Positions 45,222 to 54,240 of a stretch of DNA of 64,000 nucleotides are shown piece by piece. The notes beneath the pieces were generated by a model. It had not been told where the DNA came from. It ran no database searches and saw only the letters and a list, made by a program, of their open reading frames with translations. The DNA is taken from NCBI GenBank assembly GCA_947571775.1, contig CANOZK010000001.1, positions 124,001 to 188,000 of the forward strand, in the 5' to 3' direction. Numbering within the stretch: the stretch's first letter is position 1; every line of letters begins with the position of its first letter. Origin of the DNA: an uncultured Lachnospiraceae bacterium (GTDB lineage: Bacteria; Bacillota; Clostridia; Lachnospirales; Lachnospiraceae). The translations under genes were made by a program, and so were the position numbers.

Positions 45222-46013
45222 TCATAGATCCGCAAAAGGCTGCCGGATTTTCGCACAGCAAATCTGCAGCCCGGAAAACATTTGCTCCAATTTGTCTTTC
45301 ATATAGGAAATAAAGAAATATTCTGTGCCGTAATGGCCCGCGTCGATAACGCACAGCCCCTGATCCACGGCGTCCAGACCCGTATGGTGGTCGATGTCTC
45401 CGGTAATCAGTACCTGTGCGCCGCCAGACAATGCGCTGGCGACCATGCTTTTGCCGGAACCTCCAGACACGGCAGCCCGCAGGACGGTCTGTTTCAAGTC
45501 GCCGAATACCCTTACGCCCGGCAGTTCAAAACGTTCTTTGACATATCTGGCGCAGCTCTCCAGATCCATCTCATATGGCAGCGTGCCGATACGCCCGATC
45601 CCCTGGGATTTTCCCTGTTCGTCTGTTCCGGTTTCCAGAAGCACCTGGGTATTGCGAAGCCCCAAAAGCCGCTCATTGATATCAGCCATGGCCAGAACGT
45701 CAAAGTTGGTGTGCATGGCATAGCAGGCGGCGTGGTTTTCTGCCAGAGCCAGCACTTTTTTTCCAATAAAATCCTGGTCATTCACCCGCTTCATTCCCCG
45801 AAAAATCATCGGATGGTGGGTCAGAATCAGCTCCGCGCCCCAGTCTAACGCCTCCTGCAAATGCTCCTGCGTCAAGTCCAGAGCCAGATAGACTTTTTCC
45901 ACCGGCGCGTCCATGCGCCCTACCAGAAGCCCTACGTTATCCCAATCCTCGGCGCAGGAGGAAGGATATTCCTGCTCCAGTCTTTCGGTGATTTCCCTAC
46001 ATGTCAAACTCAT
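45222..46013 (-). CDS. Nif3-like dinuclear metal centre protein
   Basis: NIF3/YqfO family protein of 263 residues, a hexameric metal-binding protein of unsettled role (linked to GTP cyclohydrolase I type 2 annotation). The SCAEDWDNVGLLVG N-terminus, LTHHPMIFRG metal site, and the C-terminal VITGDIDHHTG-like block are typical. Its start overlaps the end of trmK by 17 bases, so they are translationally coupled in the rpoD operon. Confidence 0.9.
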   Translation of the reverse strand: MSLTCREITERLEQEYPSSCAEDWDNVGLLVGRMDAPVEKVYLALDLTQEHLQEALDWGAELILTHHPMIFRGMKRVNDQDFIGKKVLALAENHAACYAMHTNFDVLAMADINERLLGLRNTQVLLETGTDEQGKSQGIGRIGTLPYEMDLESCARYVKERFELPGVRVFGDLKQTVLRAAVSGGSGKSMVASALSGGAQVLITGDIDHHTGLDAVDQGLCVIDAGHYGTEYFFISYMKDKLEQMFSGLQICCAKIRQPFADL

Positions 46014-46704
46014 ATTTTTGCAATGCCTCCTGCACGTATCTTTTTTCCTGCCGGATCTGTTCCAGCCGTCTGGACGCCGAAGCGCTGTCCGCCAGACGAA
46101 GCGCTTCCTCCAATTGTTCCAGCTTTTCCTTTTCTCTGTATAAATATTTCTTTAGCACCGGATGTCTTTCCTGAAGCAGATATTTCCCGTAACGGTAATC
46201 GATCTCCTCCCAGAGATCGTCCGATTCCCCGGCTGTCAGACGCATCATGGGATAATATTTCCCGTCCTCTTCTACCAGTTCTTCCTTTGTCACAGTAAAC
46301 GGCAGCTTGCGCAAAAATCTGCGGAAATGCTCCACCTCCGACTGAGGCTGCAAAACCAGCTCTTGAACAGAAGCCAATAATCCGGCCCCTCTTTTTAAAA
46401 TCTCTTCCATTAGAGGCCCGCCCATGCCTGCCGCTACAACCGTCTGAGCCTCGGCTGGGTCTAAAGCTTCCAGCCCGTCGCTCAATCTCACTTCTATGTA
46501 GTCCAAAAGTCCGTATGCCTCAATGTTCTGCCTGGCCCTGGATAGCGGGCCGCTGCGAATGTCCATGGCAATGGCTCTTGGTATGCGCTGCTGCTGAATC
46601 AGATAGATGGGCAGATATCCATGATCGCAGCCGATGTCTGCCAGTATATTTCCCTGTGTGACCAGCGAAGCAATCGCCGCCAGCCTTTTTGAGAGTCGTA
46701 TCAT
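45997..46704 (-). CDS. trmK: tRNA (adenine(22)-N1)-methyltransferase
   Basis: SAM-dependent methyltransferase of 235 residues that makes m1A22 in tRNA. The SAM motif is ADIGCDHGYLPIYL and the family motif AAGMGGPLM is present. It lies in the conserved order rpoD-trmK-nif3 of Firmicutes. No oddity seen. Confidence 0.93.
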   Translation of the reverse strand: MIRLSKRLAAIASLVTQGNILADIGCDHGYLPIYLIQQQRIPRAIAMDIRSGPLSRARQNIEAYGLLDYIEVRLSDGLEALDPAEAQTVVAAGMGGPLMEEILKRGAGLLASVQELVLQPQSEVEHFRRFLRKLPFTVTKEELVEEDGKYYPMMRLTAGESDDLWEEIDYRYGKYLLQERHPVLKKYLYREKEKLEQLEEALRLADSASASRRLEQIRQEKRYVQEALQKYEFDM

Positions 46705-46737
46705 AATATCCCTGAAATCCTTTGTACCTTGATATTC

Positions 46738-47862
46738 TTAATCCAGATAGTCCTTTAATTTCCTGCTTCGGCTGGGATGGCGCAGCTTGCGCAGAGCTTT
46801 TGCCTCAATCTGACGAATCCGCTCGCGGGTCACGTTAAATTCCTGTCCTACTTCTTCTAACGTTCTGGCCCTGCCGTCGTCAAGACCGAAACGCAGCCGC
46901 AGAACTTTCTGCTCCCGCTCTGTCAGAGTTCCCAACACTTCCACAAGCTGTTCTTTTAACAAGGTAAATGCCGCCGCGTCCGCAGGCACGGGCACGTTAT
47001 CGTCCTGAATAAAATCGCCCAGATGACTGTCTTCCTCTTCTCCAATAGGAGTTTCCAGTGAAACCGGTTCTTGGGATATTTTCAGGATTTCCCGCACCCG
47101 TTCTACGGACATGTCCATCTCTTTGGCAATCTCTTCCGGGGTTGGTTCCCGTCCCAACTCCTGCAACAACTGGCGGGATACCCGGATCAGTTTGTTGATC
47201 GTCTCCACCATGTGAACCGGAATCCGTATCGTCCTCGCTTGGTCGGCAATGGCCCTGGTAATAGCCTGGCGGATCCACCAGGTGGCATAAGTACTGAATT
47301 TGTACCCTTTCCGGTAATCAAATTTTTCCACTGCTTTAATCAGACCAAGATTGCCTTCCTGAATCAGATCCAGAAACAGCATTCCCCTGCCCACATAGCG
47401 TTTGGCAATGCTGACCACCAGGCGCAGGTTCGCCTCGGCCAGCCGTTTCTTGGCTTCCTCATCGCCCTCTTCCATCCGCTGGGCCAATTTAATCTCCTGC
47501 TCCGCCGTCAGCAGGTTTACTTTTCCAATCTCTTTCAAGTACATGCGCACAGGGTCTTCAATGCTGATTCCCTCCGGCACGGACAGATCAATTTTCTCGA
47601 TATCTACCTCGTCTTCCTCCTCCAGTTTCACTTCACCGTCGTCGTCCAGAATCAGAGGTTCCGGATCTCCCTCCGTAATGCGGAGTACATCAATGCCGCT
47701 TGCCTCCAGAAAGTCGAAAACTTTCTCGATCTGATCCGGTTCCAGCGGAGTGTCCTTGAAGAAATCGTTAATCTCCTGGTATTCCAGCACGTTTTTTTTC
47801 TTTTTTGCCAACTCCAGAAGCTCCACAAGTTTCTCACTGAATTTCCCCATGTTCATTTCCAT
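46738..47862 (-). CDS. rpoD: RNA polymerase primary sigma factor
   Basis: Housekeeping sigma-70 (SigA) of 374 residues. Region 1.1-like N-terminus, then region 1.2 ([17 protein letters not shown]), region 2 ([37 protein letters not shown]), regions 3 and 4 with the -35-binding helix ([13 protein letters not shown]). It is preceded by dnaG and dgt in one operon. It would recognise the TTGACA/TATAAT promoters listed in this window. Confidence 0.97.
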   Translation of the reverse strand: MEMNMGKFSEKLVELLELAKKKKNVLEYQEINDFFKDTPLEPDQIEKVFDFLEASGIDVLRITEGDPEPLILDDDGEVKLEEEDEVDIEKIDLSVPEGISIEDPVRMYLKEIGKVNLLTAEQEIKLAQRMEEGDEEAKKRLAEANLRLVVSIAKRYVGRGMLFLDLIQEGNLGLIKAVEKFDYRKGYKFSTYATWWIRQAITRAIADQARTIRIPVHMVETINKLIRVSRQLLQELGREPTPEEIAKEMDMSVERVREILKISQEPVSLETPIGEEEDSHLGDFIQDDNVPVPADAAAFTLLKEQLVEVLGTLTEREQKVLRLRFGLDDGRARTLEEVGQEFNVTRERIRQIEAKALRKLRHPSRSRKLKDYLD

Positions 47863-47959
47863 TGGTGTTCCATCCTTCCATACGTTGTTTATATTTTATC
47901 CTTATTCAAAAGAAATATGCAATTGTTCATGATTTCCTCTTTCTGACGCACTTGCCGCG

Positions 47960-49750
47960 TCATCCAGGCAGATTCGGAAGTTTATTTCCAAACTTCGCTT
48001 TCATCTTCTTCAATTCCATTTCCTTTTCCATGTTCTTTTGCAGAGCCTTCATATCTCCCGGTTCCAACTTTTTCCGCTGCTGTTGCAGGCTGTCCTCCAA
48101 AATACGAAGCAAAGTGTCCGTGACTGCTTTTCCAAGTTCTTTTTCGGATTCCATGGGAAGTTCGGCATTTAACAGGGAAGCCGCCGCCTTTTGTTCCTCT
48201 GGGTCCTGAAACTGATTCCAGATTCTTGCCGGCGTAAAAACCCCCTCCTTTTCCTGCTGTTCGTACAGCATGGCCGCCACTTGCCTATACAAAGGTGTGG
48301 TAAAATCCTCCGGTTTCAGATAGCTGCTCACTTCTGCGAAAATCTCTGGTTTATTGACCAGCCAGGTCAGCATCAGTTTCTGCGCCTTCTCCCGGGCACT
48401 CTCTGCCTCCTCTTTCCTTTTATTCGGCCCGCGCACCTCCTGCCTTGCGGGTATTCCAGCTCCGGTCAAAGCCAAGTTGTTGACCAGCTTATGGAGCTGC
48501 TGTTTTTCCACCTGGTAGCGGCGGGCGATGGCTGCTATGTAATTTTCACGCTCCAAATCTTGGGTAAATTCCAGCAGACGCTGGGCCACGGCGCGGTAAA
48601 AATCCGTCTTTCCCTGCGGATCCTCCAGGTCAAACTCCCTCTCCAGCATCCGAATCTGGAATAGAAAGCTGTTTTCCGCCTGGGAAAGCCGTTCCTGAAA
48701 CGCTTCCCCGCCCTCAGCTTTGATAAATTCATCCGGATCCTTGTAGGGGCTTAAATCCACCACTTTGGCGTGAATTCCCGCCGCGCGCAGCAGGGGAATC
48801 CCCCGTAAAGCCGCCTTAATCCCGGCTTCATCGCTGTCATAGATCATCAGAACCTCTTGGGTATAGCGCCTTAACAGGCTGGAATGCCCGGTGGTCAAAG
48901 CTGTACCCAGGGAAGCCACCGCATTAGTAAAACCGGCCTGATGCATGGAAATGACATCCATATAACCCTCGCAGATAATGATATTTTTTCTCCTGGAAGA
49001 CCTGGCCCTGCTCAACCCATACAGGTTCCTGCCCTTGTCAAAAATTTTTGTCTCCGGGGAATTTAAGTATTTCGGCTTTCCCTCGCCCATCAGCCGTCCG
49101 CCGAATCCGATCACCCGGTTCTGCACATCCGTAATCGGAAAAATCACTCGGTTCCAAAATTTATCATACATCCCTCTCTGCTCGTCCGCCTGAAACAAGC
49201 CGCTGTCCTTTAGCAATTCGTCAGAATAACCTTTTTCTTTTAGATACCGGTACAGTCCGCCCCCGGATTTCTGTGCGTAGCCCAGACCAAACTGATGGAT
49301 GGTTTCCGCAGACAGACCCCTGCCTTGCAGATATTCCCTGGCATATGCGCCGTGATCCTGCTTGAGTTGATAGTAGTAATACCCGGCGGCAAGTTTCTGA
49401 ATGCCCAGCAGGGAAGTTTTGTAATCCGCCTGTGCGCGTGCTTCCCTGGATTCCTCCACAACTGGCAGATTCACGCCCGCTTGCCGCGCCAGATACTGTA
49501 CTGCTTCTGGAAAACTATAATTCTCGTATTCCATCAAGAATGTATAGACATTCCCGCCTGCCCCGCAGCCAAAGCAGTAGTACATCTGTTTTTCCCGATT
49601 TACTGAAAAAGAAGGTGACCTCTCATTATGAAAAGGACACAGACCAAAATAAGAATTTCCTTTTTTTTGCAGTCTCACATACTGTGAAATCACATCCACG
49701 ATATCGCTTCTTATGCGAACCTCTTCAATCACATCGTCGCTGTAACGCAT
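47960..49750 (-). CDS. dnaG: DNA primase
   Basis: Makes RNA primers for replication. The 596 residues include the N-terminal zinc-binding domain (CPFHNERSPSF ... CFGCG), a TOPRIM core (about 255-340; EGYMDVISMHQ, YDSDEAG) and the helicase-binding C-terminal part. AAAGGAGGG precedes the ATG. It is the second gene of the macromolecular synthesis operon. Confidence 0.96.
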   Translation of the reverse strand: MRYSDDVIEEVRIRSDIVDVISQYVRLQKKGNSYFGLCPFHNERSPSFSVNREKQMYYCFGCGAGGNVYTFLMEYENYSFPEAVQYLARQAGVNLPVVEESREARAQADYKTSLLGIQKLAAGYYYYQLKQDHGAYAREYLQGRGLSAETIHQFGLGYAQKSGGGLYRYLKEKGYSDELLKDSGLFQADEQRGMYDKFWNRVIFPITDVQNRVIGFGGRLMGEGKPKYLNSPETKIFDKGRNLYGLSRARSSRRKNIIICEGYMDVISMHQAGFTNAVASLGTALTTGHSSLLRRYTQEVLMIYDSDEAGIKAALRGIPLLRAAGIHAKVVDLSPYKDPDEFIKAEGGEAFQERLSQAENSFLFQIRMLEREFDLEDPQGKTDFYRAVAQRLLEFTQDLERENYIAAIARRYQVEKQQLHKLVNNLALTGAGIPARQEVRGPNKRKEEAESAREKAQKLMLTWLVNKPEIFAEVSSYLKPEDFTTPLYRQVAAMLYEQQEKEGVFTPARIWNQFQDPEEQKAAASLLNAELPMESEKELGKAVTDTLLRILEDSLQQQRKKLEPGDMKALQKNMEKEMELKKMKAKFGNKLPNLPG

Positions 49751-49774
49751 CTCTCCCTCCTTTCGTATATCTAT

Positions 49775-50785
49775 TCAATAAACCGGCCAGCTCTTCGGTA
49801 TAAATAATTGCTGAAACTTGTCCATAGAATACTGATCCGTCATACCCGAAATGTAGTCGCACACTACACGTTCCAGCGGTTCCCCCCGGCCTGCGAGCAA
49901 CTCCCAGTATTCCTTGGACATGGCCTTTGGATGCGCCATATAATAATGAAACAACTCTGTCAGCATACTCCTAGCTTTCTCTTCCTCACTCTTTGCAATG
50001 GGACTCTGATACACATTCTGATACATGATGGCGCGCAGATCCATCATTGCTTCTTGAATATCCTTTGACATACAAATACTGTCCCGGCCTGCGCTGTTAT
50101 CCACAATATCGTGAATCAGCGTATTCAGACGTTCCTTGGTGTCATATCCCAAAAGCATCCGCAGAGTAATGGGAATATCGTCTTCTGTCAGCATCCCAGC
50201 CCGCTGCGCGTCATCCATGTCGTGGTGGGTGTAGGCAATTTTATCACACAAACGCACCACCTGACCCTCCAGCGTATGAGGAGAGGTGCTGATCCGGTGA
50301 TTGCAGATACCGTCCCGCACCTCCCAAGTCAAGTTCAGCCCCTTGCCGCCGTTCTCCAAGACTTCCACCACACGCACACTCTGCTGGTTGTGGGCAAACC
50401 CCTCACGGCTCACCTGATTGAGCGCAAATTCTCCCGCATGGCCGAAAGGCGTATGCCCCAGATCATGACCCAGAGCGATGGCCTCCGCCAGATCTTCATT
50501 TAAGCGCAGAGCCTTTGCAATCGTCCTGGATATCTGAGAGACTTCCAGCGTATGTGTCAGACGATTCCGATAATGATCCCCCTGAGGGGCCAGGAACACC
50601 TGCGTCTTGTCCTTCAGCCTGCGAAAAGACTTGCTGTGCAAAATTCGATCTCGATCTCTTTGGTACGCGGTACGGATATCACACTCTTCTTCCTGCCTGT
50701 CTCTGCCTCTGGTACGTCTGCTGTACGACGCAAATGGGCTCAGATTCTCAAACTCCCTTTCCTCCAGGCCCTCCCGTATATTCAT
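49775..50785 (-). CDS. dgt: Deoxyguanosinetriphosphate triphosphohydrolase-like protein
   Basis: HD-domain phosphohydrolase of 336 residues that likely hydrolyses dNTPs. The HD motif is seen in NRLTHTLEVSQI and ALGHDLGHTPFGHAGE. The start at 50785 has GGAGGG five bases upstream; ATG 50797 lies at a poorer place. It is the first gene of the dgt-dnaG-rpoD operon, as in many Clostridia. An AT-rich spacer of about 230 bases follows toward the tRNA-Leu gene on the other strand. Confidence 0.92.
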   Translation of the reverse strand: MNIREGLEEREFENLSPFASYSRRTRGRDRQEEECDIRTAYQRDRDRILHSKSFRRLKDKTQVFLAPQGDHYRNRLTHTLEVSQISRTIAKALRLNEDLAEAIALGHDLGHTPFGHAGEFALNQVSREGFAHNQQSVRVVEVLENGGKGLNLTWEVRDGICNHRISTSPHTLEGQVVRLCDKIAYTHHDMDDAQRAGMLTEDDIPITLRMLLGYDTKERLNTLIHDIVDNSAGRDSICMSKDIQEAMMDLRAIMYQNVYQSPIAKSEEEKARSMLTELFHYYMAHPKAMSKEYWELLAGRGEPLERVVCDYISGMTDQYSMDKFQQLFIPKSWPVY

Positions 50786-50953
50786 AAATCCCTCCATTGC
50801 TTCTGCCGCTTTGCATATGTATTCAATACAAATACAGCGGCCCGCTCTTCAACTCCACAGACTGACAAAAAAACCTCTATAATATTATATTCTACATATA
50901 AAATATATTTCCTCTTTTTATTTTCAAAGAGAATAAATTTCAAAAAAATGTTG

Positions 50954-50982
50954 TTGACGAATGCTCCTGATAATGGTATAAT
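50954..50982 (+). promoter_or_regulatory. Sigma-A promoter of tRNA-Leu
   Basis: TTGACG (50954-50959), 17-base spacer and perfect TATAAT (50977-50982), about 33 bases before the tRNA. Confidence 0.88.
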
Positions 50983-51015
50983 GGTTTCCGTTGAGAAGTT
51001 CATACTATGAAATAT

Positions 51016-51100
51016 GCGGAAGTGTCGGAACTGGCAGACGAGCAAGACTAAGGATCTTGTGAGCAATGCGCTCGTGTGGGTTCAAGTCCCATCTTCCGCA
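51016..51100 (+). tRNA. tRNA-Leu, anticodon AAG
   Basis: An 85-base class II tRNA. Acceptor stem GCGGAAG/CTTCCGC, anticodon stem CAAGA/TCTTG with loop CTAAGGA (anticodon AAG, reading CUU), long variable arm (GTGAGCAATGCGCTC), and T arm GGGTTCAAGTCCC. CCA is not encoded. A T run follows at once. tRNA genes are common integration targets, and a decayed toxin-antitoxin pair starts 60 bases later. Confidence 0.95.
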
Positions 51101-51160
51101 TTTTTTTATTTTCTGGGAATGTTAGTAGGCGTATAACCAACAAGAAAGGAGATGTATTTT

Positions 51161-51433
51161 ATGGCATTGACAACTTTAACTGCAAGAGTAGACGAAAAAG
51201 ACAAGGCCAATTTCGATGCATTCTGTTCTAATATTGGCTTAAATCCCTCCACCACCGCAATTAACCTTTTTGTAAAAGCGGTTTTACGCGAAAACCGTAT
51301 CCCTTTTGAAATCAGCTAGATTTCTGATCCATTTCTCTCCGAATCAAATATAACCTATGTAAAAAAATCAGTACAGGAGTGAAAATCAGGAAAGGGAACA
51401 GCACATGAGCTGCTCGATGTAAGCGATGCGTGA
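51161..51433 (+). pseudogene. dinJ: Decayed RelB/DinJ-type antitoxin with two in-frame stops
   Basis: A good ribosome site (AAGAAAGGAG) precedes an ATG, and the first 52 codons match DinJ (TLTARVDEKDKANFDAFCSNIG, ... FVKAVLRENRIPFEIS). A TAG stop at 51317 and a TGA at 51380 interrupt an otherwise continuous frame that keeps the normal DinJ tail (SDPFLSESN ... SGKGTAHELLDVS) to a true TGA at 51431. The first stop replaces a codon where homologues usually have Gln. The truncated 52-residue product lacks the toxin-binding tail. Confidence 0.75.
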
Positions 51434-51593
51434 AAAAATATGGTCGGAAGACGCCTGGAAGGATTACCTTTACTGGCAGACACAAGACAAGAAAACATTA
51501 AAACGCATCAACGAAAAAGACCGCCTTGTTTATCACATGGAAGATGGACGGATCTACATTGCACACTGCAAGGGTCATTATGGTGATAAATAA
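51426..51593 (+). pseudogene. yoeB: YoeB-type toxin with an internal deletion
   Basis: Starts within the antitoxin's end, as in live DinJ-YoeB pairs. The 55-residue product begins like YoeB/Txe (IWSEDAWKDYLYWQTQDKKTLKRIN) and ends like it (EKDRLVYHMEDGRIYIAHCKGHYGDK), but the 25-35 residues between (which in homologues hold the conserved Gly-Lys-Pro-Glu-Pro-Leu and 'W-S-R-R-I-N' parts) are missing. The join falls at 'RIN', which occurs twice in intact homologues, so deletion between short direct repeats is likely. The result should be inactive. Confidence 0.75.
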
Positions 51594-51655
51594 CAGTTAG
51601 AAAAAGAGTATTTATAATTTCTTACAATAGACAACTAGAAAGGAACGGTACAAAT

Positions 51656-52963
51656 ATGGAACACTATTACCAACCAGAAATCGAATGCGCATCGCGGGAA
51701 CAGATCCAGGCTTGGCAGGATGAACGACTGGTAAAGACAGTAAAACGAGTTTATGAAAATGTAGATTTCTATAAAAAGAGAATGGATGAAAAAGGGATAA
51801 AGCCAGAAGACATCCAGTCCGTGGACGATCTCCACAAGCTTCCTTTTTTGACAAAGAACGATTTGCGGGACGCTTATCCCTACGGCCTTTTGGCAGAGCC
51901 GTTGGAAAACTGCGTGCGGATTCAGTCTACGAGCGGCACGACGGGACGCAGGGTTGTAGCTTTTTACACCCAGAGCGATATTGATTTGTGGGACGAATGC
52001 TGTGCCCGCGCGATCGCTGCGGCCGGCGGAACAAAAGACGACGTGGTGCATGTCTCCTACGGTTACGGATTGTTTACGGGAGGCCCCGGCTTAAACGGCG
52101 GTTCCCACAAGGTTGGCTCTCTGACTCTGCCCATGTCTTCGGGAAATACCGAGCGCCAGATTCAGTTTATGTGCGATCTGGGTTCCACAATCTTGTGCTG
52201 TACGCCGTCTTACGCGGCTTATCTGGCCGAATCCATCCATGAACAGGGGCTGCAAGATCAGATCAAATTAAAAGCCGGCATCTTCGGCGCCGAGGCGTGG
52301 ACCGAGGAAATGCGTCATGACATCGAAGAAAAGCTAGGAATTAAAGCTTATGATATCTATGGCCTGACAGAGATTTCCGGCCCTGGCGTTTCTTTTGAGT
52401 GCAGCGAGCAGACCGGTATGCATATCAACGAGGATCATTTTATCGCCGAAGTAATTAACCCGGAGACCGGAGAGGTACTCCCAGACGGAGAGAAAGGGGA
52501 ACTGGTCTTTACCTGTATCACCAAGGAGGCGTTTCCGCTGATCCGTTACCGCACCAGGGACATCTGCATCCTCAGCCACAAAAAATGTTCCTGCGGTCGT
52601 ACTCATGTGAAGATGACGAAACCGCTGGGCAGAAGCGACGATATGCTGATTGTAAAAGGCGTAAACGTATTCCCGTCTCAGATTGAAACCGTTTTGATGA
52701 ACCAGGGCTATCCGGCCAACTATCAGATTATCGTAAGCCGCCAGAACAACAGCGACAGCATTGAAGTGCAGGTAGAGATGACACAGGAAATGTTTTCAGA
52801 CAATGCCGGCGTTGTATCTGAACGAGAACAGAAGTTAGTCGATGCGCTAAAGGCCATGCTTGGCATTTATGTCAAGGTAACTTTGGTAAATCCAAAAACC
52901 ATCGCCCGCAGCGAAGGCAAGGCAGTCCGCGTCATTGACCAGAGAAACTTATATCAGGGATAA
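51656..52963 (+). CDS. paaK: Phenylacetate-CoA ligase-like AMP-binding enzyme
   Basis: Adenylate-forming acyl-CoA ligase of 435 residues, PaaK family. AMP-binding motif QSTSGTTGRR, the YDIYGLTE region, and the C-terminal RSDDMLIVKGVNVFPSQIE motif. It would activate aryl or aryl-acetic acids (phenylacetate or related) to CoA thioesters. An ACT protein follows after 18 bases, a pairing common in Clostridia, where the ligase may serve indolepyruvate or arylacetate metabolism. The trp operon beyond is convergent. Substrate is inferred. Confidence 0.92.
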   Translation: MEHYYQPEIECASREQIQAWQDERLVKTVKRVYENVDFYKKRMDEKGIKPEDIQSVDDLHKLPFLTKNDLRDAYPYGLLAEPLENCVRIQSTSGTTGRRVVAFYTQSDIDLWDECCARAIAAAGGTKDDVVHVSYGYGLFTGGPGLNGGSHKVGSLTLPMSSGNTERQIQFMCDLGSTILCCTPSYAAYLAESIHEQGLQDQIKLKAGIFGAEAWTEEMRHDIEEKLGIKAYDIYGLTEISGPGVSFECSEQTGMHINEDHFIAEVINPETGEVLPDGEKGELVFTCITKEAFPLIRYRTRDICILSHKKCSCGRTHVKMTKPLGRSDDMLIVKGVNVFPSQIETVLMNQGYPANYQIIVSRQNNSDSIEVQVEMTQEMFSDNAGVVSEREQKLVDALKAMLGIYVKVTLVNPKTIARSEGKAVRVIDQRNLYQG

Positions 52964-52981
52964 TCCAGACAGGAGGAAACT

Positions 52982-53413
52982 ATGACAGTAAAACAAATTT
53001 CGGTATTTGTAGAAAATAAGGCTGGAAAGCTGGCCGAGCTGACCGATTATCTGCACCAGCATGAGATCGACATGCGCGCTCTGTCTATCGCAGAAACCCA
53101 GGATTTCGGCATTGTCCGGCTTATCGTAGACGATACATACAAGACATCCTGCGTCTTAAAAGAAGCTGGTTATGTAGCTTCCATCACTCCGGTGCTGGCT
53201 GTGGAAATTCCCGACGAACCGGGAAGCCTGTTCCAGATCTTAAAAATGCTGGGAGACGGCGGCGTAAACCTGGACTATATGTATGCTTTCCTAACCCGCA
53301 AAAAAGCCACCGCCTACATGATTCTGCGGGTGGAAGACAACGAAAAGGCCATTGAGATTTTGGGAAAAAATGGGATTCACACCATCTCCCAAGACAGAAT
53401 TGCTGACTTATAA
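52982..53413 (+). CDS. Tandem ACT domain protein
   Basis: A 143-residue protein consisting of two ACT domains (QISVFVENKAGKLAELTD at the start and AVEIPDEPGSLFQILKMLGD at about 73). ACT domains bind amino acids and regulate enzymes. It is co-transcribed with the AMP ligase, probably as a sensor of an aromatic acid or amino acid. AGGAGG precedes the ATG. Confidence 0.9.
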   Translation: MTVKQISVFVENKAGKLAELTDYLHQHEIDMRALSIAETQDFGIVRLIVDDTYKTSCVLKEAGYVASITPVLAVEIPDEPGSLFQILKMLGDGGVNLDYMYAFLTRKKATAYMILRVEDNEKAIEILGKNGIHTISQDRIADL

Positions 53414-53420
53414 TATAGAA

Positions 53421-53453
53421 AGTCCCCGGCAAAACAGCCGGGGATCTTTTTTT
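53421..53453 (+). terminator. Rho-independent terminator between ligase-ACT unit and trp operon
   Basis: Eight-base stem TCCCCGGC/GCCGGGGA, six-base loop, and a T run (53446-53453). Placed between two convergent stops, so it can serve both strands. Confidence 0.9.
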
Positions 53454-53454
53454 C

Positions 53455-54240
53455 TCAGCGAATCGCGTCTTTCATCTGTTTTACATACTCTGCCACCGCA
53501 GGCACACACTTTTCCCCTTGTTCGCCTATGATACGCACAATGGCAGAGCCTACGATCGCCCCGTCGGACACCCCTGCCATCTGGACGGCCTGTTCTGGTC
53601 TGGAGATGCCAAAGCCGATGGCGCAGGGAACGTCCGTCACCTGCCGAACCATATCCGTCATTTCTTCCACATTGGTGGTAATCTCACTGCGCACGCCGGT
53701 CACGCCCAGAGACGATACCACGTAAATAAATCCTTCCGCCTCTTTGGCAATCGCCCTGATTCGCTCCTTGGAAGTCGGAGCAATCAATGAAATAATGGCA
53801 ACGCCGTATTCTTTGCAGACATCCAAAAGCTCCCCTTTTTCCTCAAACGGCAGATCCGGCACAATCAGCCCGTCAATCCCACACCCCACGCAGCGTTTCA
53901 AAAACGCTTCTTTTCCATAAGAAAAGACGGAATTCAGATAGGTGAGAAAAACCATCGGGATTTTCACATCCTTCCTGGCTTCTTTTACCAGATCAAACAG
54001 CTTGTCGGTGGTGCAGCCTGCGGTCAGCGCCCGGTAGGTGGCCTCTTGGATCACCTCCCCTTCCGCAATCGGATCGGAGAAGGGAAGCCCAATCTCGATC
54101 AAATCCGCGCCCGCCTGCTCCATGGCAATGAGCAGTTGTCTGGTCACCTCCAGGCTGGGATCGCCCCCGGTGATAAATGGTATAAATGCTTTTCCATGGT
54201 CAAAGGCCCTGGCAATCCTTTCGTATCCCGAATTATTCAT
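53455..54240 (-). CDS. trpA: Tryptophan synthase alpha chain
   Basis: Cleaves indole-3-glycerol phosphate to indole and glyceraldehyde 3-phosphate, passing indole to TrpB. 261 residues. The FITGGDPS start, [16 protein letters not shown] (catalytic Glu and Asp) and the phosphate-binding [18 protein letters not shown] are all present. Its start overlaps the trpB stop by eight bases. Last gene of the operon. Confidence 0.97.
   Translation of the reverse strand: MNNSGYERIARAFDHGKAFIPFITGGDPSLEVTRQLLIAMEQAGADLIEIGLPFSDPIAEGEVIQEATYRALTAGCTTDKLFDLVKEARKDVKIPMVFLTYLNSVFSYGKEAFLKRCVGCGIDGLIVPDLPFEEKGELLDVCKEYGVAIISLIAPTSKERIRAIAKEAEGFIYVVSSLGVTGVRSEITTNVEEMTDMVRQVTDVPCAIGFGISRPEQAVQMAGVSDGAIVGSAIVRIIGEQGEKCVPAVAEYVKQMKDAIR

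Noticed and set aside
47071..47946. A 291-codon frame opposite rpoD
   Set aside because: Antisense shadow of a conserved sigma factor.
51161..51319. TAG in the DinJ frame as pyrrolysine or read-through codon
   Set aside because: A second stop (TGA) and a deletion in the partner toxin point to decay; no pylTSBCD genes are seen, and MtaB has no internal TAG.
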